10,946 bases of DNA, taken from NCBI GenBank assembly GCA_964464385.1, contig CAYXFZ010000081.1, positions 1 to 10,946 of the forward strand. Direction: 5' to 3'. This stretch comes from CAYXFZ01 sp964464385. GTDB taxonomy: Bacteria > Planctomycetota > UBA1135. Shown here piece after piece: positions 5,725 to 10,946 of this stretch; position 1 is the first letter of the stretch; every line of letters begins with the position of its first letter. The position numbers and the translations under genes were made by a program. Below the pieces are notes generated by a model. The model was given only the letters and a program-made list of their open reading frames with translations. It was not told the origin of the DNA and made no database searches.

Positions 5725-7209
5725 ATGCTTTTCGCTTCCGTTCTGCTTGCTTGGCAGGCCATCCCCGCCCTGGATGCGGCCCCGGCCCCAGTTTCGGTGG
5801 CCGCGTCCGATCCCTCGGTGGTCATCGTTCGATTGGAGGGTCCCCTGGATGAAGCCTGGGCCTCGATCCTGCGCCGCGCCGAGGAAGAAGTCCGCGTTTC
5901 TCAAGCCGGCACCTTCGTCTTGTCTTTGGATTCCCCCGGTGGCGAAATCGAACTCATGAAACGGCTGGGGGATCGCTTGGATTCCATCGGCGACCTAGCC
6001 ACCACGATTTGCTTCGTGAACCGGCGCGCACTTTCGGCCGGGGCCTGGATGGCCATGTCCTGCAGTCAAATTTACTTGGCACCCACGGCCTCCCTTGGCG
6101 CCGCCATGCCGATCACGGTCGGCCCCGGCGGAATCATGCCGGAGTTGGATGATGACGTGCGCGAAAAAATGAATTCCGCCTTTCGTGCCGAGTTTCGTTC
6201 TTGGGCTGAGGCCCACCAACGGGACGGGCGCGTCGCCGAAGCCTTCGTGGATCGCGATGTGGAACTGAAGCGCGTGAGCGTCGGCGGCACCGTGCGCCTG
6301 GTGAATGGCCGCGAGCACCACGATCTAGTGGAACAGGGCAAGAATCCCCGCTTCCTTGAGACTGTTTGTGGTGAGGGCGAATTGTTGACCCTAACTACGG
6401 AATTGGCCCGCGAATTGGGTTTTTGTGAGGGAGTTTCCCAGGATCTGGATGGGGTCTTGTTGGCCCTGGGGCTTGGCAACGCGCCGCAGGTCCGGGTGGA
6501 GGCTACCTGGTCCGAATCCCTGGTTTTGATCTTGGGCCGCTGGTCCTGGTTGCTGATGTTGGCCTCGGCCTTCTTTTTGGTGGTCTCCTTCAACATGCCC
6601 GGCCTTGGCGCTCCGGAGGTCGCGGCCGCCCTCACCATGGCGGTCTACCTCTTCCATGGTTGGTTGGTGGGTTTGGCCGAATGGACCGAGGTCCTCTTTA
6701 TCGTTGCCGGTTTCCTGTTGGTGATGGTGGAGTTGTTCCTGACCCCCGGCACTTTGATTGCCGGCGCTTTTGGCGCCCTTCTCCTGTTGGCCGGCTTGTT
6801 GCTCTCCATGCAGAACTTCGTTTTGCCTACCGGCCTCATCGAAGAGAACGCCTTTCGCCACAATGTCCTGGTGCTCTTGGCTACCTTGCTGGGTGCGCCC
6901 TTGCTGGGCGCCTTTGTCATGCGCCGTCTTGTGAATACTCGTTTTGGTTCCTTTTTGGCGGTGGCCCCACGGTCGGGGGGGGGCGGGTCGGTCGTGACCG
7001 TCACACCCCAGGCATCTGCCGAGACGGATCTGACCGGTTCGCTTGGCCAGTGCCGCACGCCCTTGCGTCCCGCCGGCACGGTCTTGGTCGAGGGCGTACC
7101 CTACGATGCCGTAAGCACGGGGGATTTCTTGGAGGCCGGGACGCAAGTCCGCGTCTTGGGTCGCCAAGGTCCTTCCTTGCTCGTGCAATCTCAAGAGGAA
7201 CCCCTTTGA
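5725..7209 (+). CDS. NfeD long form: membrane-bound ClpP-class serine protease
   Basis: Long NfeD proteins join a ClpP-like protease domain to a membrane region and a C-terminal OB-fold, and usually pair with a flotillin/stomatin gene, as here. Numbered from the ATG at 5725 (494 aa): a hydrophobic signal-like N-terminus (1-18), LSLDSPGGEIELM (66-78), the catalytic-Ser motif RALSAGAWMAM (S104), the IYLAPTASLGAAMPI strand region (116-130), and the dyad lysine in VREKMNS (K148). Several membrane helices span about 265-400, and the OB-fold covers about the last 60 residues (TDLTGSLGQ to LLVQS). The start is uncertain. ATG 5725 lies 4 nt after the tRNA CCA and has no Shine-Dalgarno. An in-frame ATG at 5707, inside the tRNA-Sec 3' end, would give the better signal-peptide n-region MRSRHT. 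The 3' TGA overlaps the next gene's TTG start. Confidence 0.9.
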   Translation: MLFASVLLAWQAIPALDAAPAPVSVAASDPSVVIVRLEGPLDEAWASILRRAEEEVRVSQAGTFVLSLDSPGGEIELMKRLGDRLDSIGDLATTICFVNRRALSAGAWMAMSCSQIYLAPTASLGAAMPITVGPGGIMPELDDDVREKMNSAFRAEFRSWAEAHQRDGRVAEAFVDRDVELKRVSVGGTVRLVNGREHHDLVEQGKNPRFLETVCGEGELLTLTTELARELGFCEGVSQDLDGVLLALGLGNAPQVRVEATWSESLVLILGRWSWLLMLASAFFLVVSFNMPGLGAPEVAAALTMAVYLFHGWLVGLAEWTEVLFIVAGFLLVMVELFLTPGTLIAGAFGALLLLAGLLLSMQNFVLPTGLIEENAFRHNVLVLLATLLGAPLLGAFVMRRLVNTRFGSFLAVAPRSGGGGSVVTVTPQASAETDLTGSLGQCRTPLRPAGTVLVEGVPYDAVSTGDFLEAGTQVRVLGRQGPSLLVQSQEEPL

Positions 7210-7701
7210 TTCTCGTCGTCTGTCTCGTCCTGCTGGGCTTTGGCCTGGTCGTGGCCGAGGTCTTCTTTCCCTCCGCCGGGGCCCTTTCCATCATCGCTGG
7301 TTTGGTCCTCATCGCCAGCGTACTTTTTGGTTTCGAGGAATCCAGCACCGCGGGTTGGTCGGCCCTCCCCGCCGTATTGGTCGGCTTACCCTTCNNNNNN
7401 NNNNTTTGCCTTTCGTCTTTTTCCTAGGACCCCCATGGGCAAACGCATGATTTCCCCAGGAACCTCTTGGACCGAAGATGAACGTTCCGCCGTGGATCAT
7501 GGCCTGGCCCGTTTTGTCGGCACCGAGGGTGTTGCTCTTTCTCTTCTGCGACCCGCTGGGGTTGCTCGCTTTGATGGCCAGCGCGTGGATGTCACCACGC
7601 GCGGCGAATCCATCGAGGCAAACACGCCCGTGCGTGCCATTCGATTCACCTCCAACCAACTTCAAGTGGAAGCCATTCTTCCCTCCGAGCCCCCATCCTA
7701 A
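7206..7701 (+). CDS. NfeD short form (membrane plus OB-fold), interrupted by assembly gap
   Basis: A short NfeD protein without the protease domain. It begins at the TTG 7206-7208, which overlaps the TGA of the long NfeD gene (TTGA). The first 63 residues are two hydrophobic stretches (LILVVCLVLLGFGLVVAEVF and GALSIIAGLVLIASVLFGF) and the start of a third. The gap at 7395-7404 follows. After it the coding frame resumes as FAFRLFPRTPMGKRM and continues into an OB-fold (HGLARFVGTEGVALSLLRPAGVARFDG to VRAIRFTSNQLQVE), ending at the TAA 7699-7701. The two halves are in different frames if the ten Ns are taken literally; a true gap length divisible by three restores one protein of about 165 residues or more. 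The stop overlaps the floA ATG (TAATG). It probably acts with FloA in membrane-domain organisation. Confidence 0.85.
7395..7404. other. assembly gap (10 N)
   Basis: Ten N bases inside the short NfeD gene. The flanking frames require a true length that is a multiple of three, so ten is only a placeholder. Confidence 0.98.
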
Positions 7702-8768
7702 TGATCCTGCCCACCCTTCTTCCTTCCTTTCTCCCTCCTGCGGACGATTCCGGAATCTTGACTTATATTTTGATTGGCGCCCTGGTCCTCGTTCTTTTCG
7801 TGGTGCTCATTGTCTTTTTGAAGTACATCAATTTGTACATTCAGTCGCTCTTGACTCGCGCCGGCATTGGCCTTTTCGAAATGGTGGCCATGAGTTTTCG
7901 CAAGGTGAACCCGGGCATGATTGTTCGGGCCCGCATCATGTCGGTACAGGCCGGCCTCACGGATGTGGACAAGCGCAACCTCGAGGCGCACTTCCTGGCC
8001 GGCGGGGATGTGGTCCGCGTAGTGCAATCCTTGATCTCCTCGGACCGTGCCGGTTTGGATCTCAACTTCAAGACCGCTACCGGCATTGACTTGGCCGGCC
8101 GAGACGTTCTGGATGCGGTCCAAACTTGCGTGAATCCCAAGGTGATTGACTGCCCCAACCCCGCCAGTGGCAAGACCGAGGTCGCCGCTGTGGCCAAGGA
8201 TGGCATCCAGGTGCTGGCGAAGGCACGGATTACCGTGCGCACGAACATTGCCCGTCTCATTGGTGGTGCCACCGAAGAGACCATCATCGCCCGCGTCGGC
8301 GAGGGCATTGTTACGACCATTGGTTCAGCAAATACGCACAAAGATGTCTTGGAAAACCCAGATATGATTTCCAAAATGGTGTTGTCTAAAGGATTGGATT
8401 CGGGCACAGCATTTGAGATCGTTTCCATTGACATTGCCGATGTGGACATTGGTTCCAACATTGGTGCTCGTCTGCAAGCCGACCAGGCCGAGGCCGACAA
8501 GCGCGTTGCCCAAGCCAAGGCCGAGGAACGTCGGGCCATGGCGGTGGCCGCCGAACAGGAACAGCGTGCCGAGGTCGTGGCCAACCGCGCCAAGGTGGTG
8601 CTGGCCGAGGCCGAAGTGCCCAAGGCCATGTCGCAGGCTCTGCGTGAGGGCAACCTCGGCGTCATGGATCTGCAACGCCTCCGCAACATTGAGGCCGACA
8701 CGGACATGCGCAAGGGCATCAGTGGCCAGTCGCAGTCCTCCGAAACGCCGGAAAGTTCGGACGAGTAA
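7701..8768 (+). CDS. floA: flotillin-like protein FloA
   Basis: FloA is the short bacterial flotillin that forms membrane assemblies linked to functional membrane microdomains and fluidity. The 355 residues show an N-terminal hydrophobic segment (about 18-42, ILTYILIGALVLVLFVVLIV), then the SPFH-like region (MVAMSFRKVNPGMIVRARIM, ARITVRTNIARLIGGATEET, VGEGIVTTIGSA). A long Ala/Glu-rich coiled coil follows (about 255-310: QADQAEADKRVAQAKAEERR, then VANRAKVVLAEAEVPKAMSQ), and a conserved LREGNLGVMD. The family usually has about 330 residues, so the N-terminus is slightly extended. The ATG at 7701 overlaps the upstream TAA, which indicates translational coupling to NfeD and matches the known NfeD-FloA operon in Bacillus. 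The Ser/Glu-rich tail SQSSETPESSDE is variable. Confidence 0.95.
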   Translation: MILPTLLPSFLPPADDSGILTYILIGALVLVLFVVLIVFLKYINLYIQSLLTRAGIGLFEMVAMSFRKVNPGMIVRARIMSVQAGLTDVDKRNLEAHFLAGGDVVRVVQSLISSDRAGLDLNFKTATGIDLAGRDVLDAVQTCVNPKVIDCPNPASGKTEVAAVAKDGIQVLAKARITVRTNIARLIGGATEETIIARVGEGIVTTIGSANTHKDVLENPDMISKMVLSKGLDSGTAFEIVSIDIADVDIGSNIGARLQADQAEADKRVAQAKAEERRAMAVAAEQEQRAEVVANRAKVVLAEAEVPKAMSQALREGNLGVMDLQRLRNIEADTDMRKGISGQSQSSETPESSDE

Positions 8769-8773
8769 GTTTC

Positions 8774-9250
8774 TTGGGTTTCCTCGACCAAATTCTCGAA
8801 AACTTCGAGCTCCTCTTCTGGTTGCTCATCGTGGTCGGGAGTTCGGTCGCCACGGCGCTCAAGAAGCGGTCCCAGGCCCAAAAGGAGGCGGCCGCTCCCC
8901 AGCGCCCTCCCGTGATTCCTTCGCTCCCGCCGCTGGAGGATTTATTGGTGGAGGTGGAAGAAGAATTGGAAGCAGATTTGCAAGAGGAGTTGCAAGAAGA
9001 GGAATTGCCCTCTCCGACTCCGATGCCAGTCCCTCCGCCACGGATTGCCAAGGAGCCCGAGGAAACAGTCACCGCCTATTTGTCCAAAGGAGAATTGCAG
9101 TTGGGCAATTTGCAGGCCACGGCCGCCGCAAACATACAACGCCACCAGGCCTGGCGGCCCACGGCCACTTGGGCCGAGGCCATTCTCCTACGGGAAATCC
9201 TCGGCCCGCCGCGTTCCCTCTCGAACGGGGATTTGCCGGCCCTTCGTTGA
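8774..9250 (+). CDS. small acidic membrane-anchored protein of unknown function, downstream of floA
   Basis: 158 residues from the TTG at 8774, 5 nt after the floA stop; a GAG 9-11 nt upstream may serve as a weak ribosome site. One hydrophobic helix lies near the N-terminus (about 11-28, FELLFWLLIVVGSSVATAL), followed by KKR, so the bulk is probably cytoplasmic. Then come a proline-rich linker, a strongly acidic stretch (about 55-78, many Glu), a second proline-rich piece (PSPTPMPVPPP) and a C-terminal helix ending WAEAILLREILGPPRSL. That last motif resembles C-terminal EIL-x-PP endings I associate with small hypothetical proteins beside other genes, but I cannot name a family. The position between floA and gshA, with a 4-base TTGA overlap at its end, suggests a partner of the FloA/NfeD assembly. 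No function assigned. Confidence 0.7.
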   Translation: MGFLDQILENFELLFWLLIVVGSSVATALKKRSQAQKEAAAPQRPPVIPSLPPLEDLLVEVEEELEADLQEELQEEELPSPTPMPVPPPRIAKEPEETVTAYLSKGELQLGNLQATAAANIQRHQAWRPTATWAEAILLREILGPPRSLSNGDLPALR

Positions 9251-10449
9251 CCCCCAGCCCTGGCCCTAGTTTGGATTCCGTCGTCGCCGGTTTCTTGCAA
9301 GAGTTTGCCCGGGGCCACCGGCCCCACGCCGAACATCGCCTGGGCTTGGAGCACGAGTTTTTTCTGGTGGAGCCGGACGGTGTTGCGGCACCCTACTCCG
9401 GCCCGCGCGGTGTCGAGGCAGTCCTGCAAATCTTGCGGAATCGCTTGCAATGGGCGCCGGTAGAAGAGGGTGGCCGTTTGTTGGGTCTGCGAGCGGATGA
9501 TGGTCGGGCCTATTCCCTCGAGCCCGGCGCGCAGGTGGAGTTCGCCACGAGGCCGTGCCGCACCGTGGCCGAACTCCAGGAAGAATTTGAGCCGGCCCTC
9601 GCCGCCCTCGTTTCTGCCGCTGCCCAACTTGGTCTTCGGGTGCTCTCCTGCGGTTCGCATCCCACTGCGGCACCGGAACAAATCGAGCGCATTCCCAAGG
9701 ACCGCTACAACATCATGGAGCCTTGGTTGGCCGCCGCCGATAAGTTGGGGGTGTGGATGATGAAGACTACCTGTGGCATGCAGGTGAATTTTGATCACAC
9801 GGATGCCGCCGACGCGGCCCGCAAACTGCGCGTTGGTTTTCACTTGGCCCCGGCCCTGACCGCGCTCTTTGCCAATTCCCCTCTTCGCGCTGGCGAAGAG
9901 TCGGGTTTTGCCACCTGGCGAGGTCGCATTTGGGAGCACACCGATCCGACGCGTTGCGGTTTGGTGGAGGCCTCTTGCGCACCGGGCGCAACCCTGGAAG
10001 ATTTTGCGCGCTGGGCGGCGGCCGCCCCCGTGATCTTCCCTGGCACAGAAACCGACCTTGACCTCCGAGCTTCCTTGCTCTTCCCCGAAATTCGTTTGCG
10101 CCCGCAATTGGAACTCCGCTGCACGGATTCGGTACGGCCAGCCGAGTCCCTAGCCCTGTGTTCTCTCGTGGAGGGGATTTTTGGGCACGAGGATGCGTTG
10201 CAAACTGTGTTGACCCAAGCCGACTCCATTTCCTTTGATTCCTTGGAGGCCTCGTGGAAAGGAGCGCACCGCTCTGGCCTAGCGGCGGCGGGCCCGGACG
10301 GACGGCCCTTACGCGACCATGCTGTGGATTTGTTGGCCTTGGCGCGGGCCCATGCCACCGAACCCAGCTTCTTGACGGCCCTGGACAATCTCTTGAGCGA
10401 GAAAGATGCCCAACCGCAAGATGGGTTGGCGAAATGGACGATTTTGTGA
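9247..10449 (+). CDS. gshA: glutamate-cysteine ligase, GCS2/plant-type family
   Basis: Glutamate-cysteine ligase joins Glu and Cys with ATP, the first step of glutathione synthesis. The 400 residues carry the plant/proteobacterial-type pattern: GLEHEFFLVEPDG (33-45, metal/substrate Glu residues), LEPGAQVEFATRP (91-103), RIPKDRYNIM (148-157), TTCGMQVNFD (174-183), LFANSPLRAGE (207-217), GFATWRGRIWEHTDPTRCG (220-238) and LFPEIRLRPQLELRCTDS (278-295). The start is the TTG at 9247 overlapping the TGA of the preceding gene (TTGA). The open frame extends further upstream through floA, but those codons show no family similarity. EgtA-like or other gamma-glutamyl ligases of the same superfamily are alternatives; a glutathione synthetase gene is not in the window. 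The stop codon lies inside a 15-bp palindrome. Confidence 0.88.
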   Translation: MTPSPGPSLDSVVAGFLQEFARGHRPHAEHRLGLEHEFFLVEPDGVAAPYSGPRGVEAVLQILRNRLQWAPVEEGGRLLGLRADDGRAYSLEPGAQVEFATRPCRTVAELQEEFEPALAALVSAAAQLGLRVLSCGSHPTAAPEQIERIPKDRYNIMEPWLAAADKLGVWMMKTTCGMQVNFDHTDAADAARKLRVGFHLAPALTALFANSPLRAGEESGFATWRGRIWEHTDPTRCGLVEASCAPGATLEDFARWAAAAPVIFPGTETDLDLRASLLFPEIRLRPQLELRCTDSVRPAESLALCSLVEGIFGHEDALQTVLTQADSISFDSLEASWKGAHRSGLAAAGPDGRPLRDHAVDLLALARAHATEPSFLTALDNLLSEKDAQPQDGLAKWTIL

Positions 10450-10455
10450 CAAAAT
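10441..10455. repeat. perfect 15-bp palindrome ATTTTGTGACAAAAT
   Basis: Two 7-base arms, ATTTTGT and ACAAAAT, flank a single G. The palindrome is AT-rich in a GC-rich region. It spans the gshA stop codon and ends just before the AGGAGG of the next gene, so it could be an operator for a dimeric regulator of that gene. It is too tight (1-nt centre) to be an RNA hairpin of full length. Confidence 0.4.
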
Positions 10456-10462
10456 AGGAGGC

Positions 10463-10946
10463 ATGAGAACCAGCCTTCTCCTCCTTCCCCTCGCCGCTCT
10501 TGCCTTTTTTCTGGGACTGCGTGGTCCCGCCACGGCCGAATCCGGCGCCGTGGTCCTGGCCCCGAGCGAGGTGCAGGTCTTTCCCTTCGGCATTTTGGAA
10601 GGAGTAAGGGATCCCTCCCGCATCGTGCCCATGCAGGTCCAGGCCTACAACGGGTCCGCCGAGTCCATTCAGCTCCTGGACCTGACCGTGCGGGATGCTG
10701 CCGGCACCGTCCTGGCGCAAGTGGATTTGTTGGGCGAGCGCTTGACTGGGGATGATGGCCTGATCACCGAGGCCCATCTCTTAATGGAGACCCTGGATCC
10801 TGGTCTGTCGCACCGCTATGACCACCGCCTCTTCATTCCCTTGGATCAGCGCCCGGAGTTGACCCGCGAACAATCGGCCGCCCTAATGGATCGCTTGTTT
10901 GACAAGATGCGCGATGTCGTGGCCATGGATGGCACCCAGCTCAAGA
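10463..10946 (+). CDS. exported protein of unknown function (partial, 3' end outside window)
   Basis: The ATG at 10463 opens a frame that is still open at the window edge (161 codons). The first ~25 residues form a signal peptide: MRTS, a leucine-rich core (LLLLPLAALAFFLGL) and a likely cleavage after the Ala of GPATA. The mature part begins SGAVVLAPSEVQVFPFG. It contains a beta-rich section (IQLLDLTVRDAAGTVLAQVD), consistent with a periplasmic or secreted domain, followed by LFIPLDQRPELTREQSAALM and more helical sequence. I do not recognise a family. An AGGAGG at 10456-10461 is an excellent Shine-Dalgarno in sequence but ends only 1 nt before the ATG, closer than usual; no better in-frame start was found. 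It is 13 bases after gshA. Confidence 0.75.
   Translation, partial: MRTSLLLLPLAALAFFLGLRGPATAESGAVVLAPSEVQVFPFGILEGVRDPSRIVPMQVQAYNGSAESIQLLDLTVRDAAGTVLAQVDLLGERLTGDDGLITEAHLLMETLDPGLSHRYDHRLFIPLDQRPELTREQSAALMDRLFDKMRDVVAMDGTQLK

Noticed and set aside
8413..9246. Upstream extension of the gshA frame by 278 codons.
   Set aside because: Those codons overlap floA and the small membrane-protein gene out of frame and carry no ligase similarity; the family-like N-terminus begins near the TTG at 9247.
1..10946. CRISPR arrays, insertion sequences, integrase or attachment sites next to the tRNA.
   Set aside because: No direct repeat series, transposase or integrase motifs, or duplicated tRNA 3' end were seen on either strand by eye.

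Overview
This is a GC-rich bacterial window with no sign of a phage, transposon or CRISPR array. Two 10-base runs of N (1285-1294 and 7395-7404) mark it as a draft scaffold, probably a metagenome-assembled genome. Phylum cannot be fixed from the sequence. Tandem NfeD proteins plus FloA, a plant-type glutamate-cysteine ligase, frequent TTG starts and a selenocysteine system would suit an uncultivated Planctomycetota-, Myxococcota- or related lineage, but that is a weak inference.

Left part (1-3107, minus strand): recJ (DHH single-strand exonuclease), then a YqaA/DedA-type membrane protein, then the 5'-3' exonuclease domain of DNA polymerase I, which leaves the window at base 1. recJ and the membrane protein are separated by an N gap. 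The ~144 bases next to the gap encode a piece of a Gfo/Idh/MocA oxidoreductase that belongs to neither gene, so the join looks chimeric.

Middle (3125-5720, plus strand): a compact selenocysteine locus. selA (selenocysteine synthase) is followed by selD (selenophosphate synthetase) and the selenocysteine tRNA (selC, anticodon UCA). selD starts at 4560 and has an in-frame TGA at codon 16, the position of the catalytic Cys/Sec. A SECIS-like hairpin lies 32 nt downstream. The enzyme that makes the selenium donor is therefore itself predicted to be a selenoprotein, made with the products of its own locus. selB is not in the window.

Right part (5725-10946, plus strand): a tightly packed run of two NfeD proteins, the flotillin-like FloA and a small acidic one-helix membrane protein. 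These are followed by a plant-type glutamate-cysteine ligase (gshA-like) and the start of an exported protein of unknown function. The run from 5725 to 10449 has overlaps or gaps of only a few bases, which suggests one operon for membrane-domain organisation to which the ligase is translationally coupled.

Notable regulatory patterns: TTGA stop/start overlaps at three gene junctions; an identical TAGAATCT box at the same distance before the recJ ATG and the tRNA-Sec 5' end; and a perfect 15-bp palindrome over the gshA stop codon. There is no gene-free stretch longer than about 150 bases.
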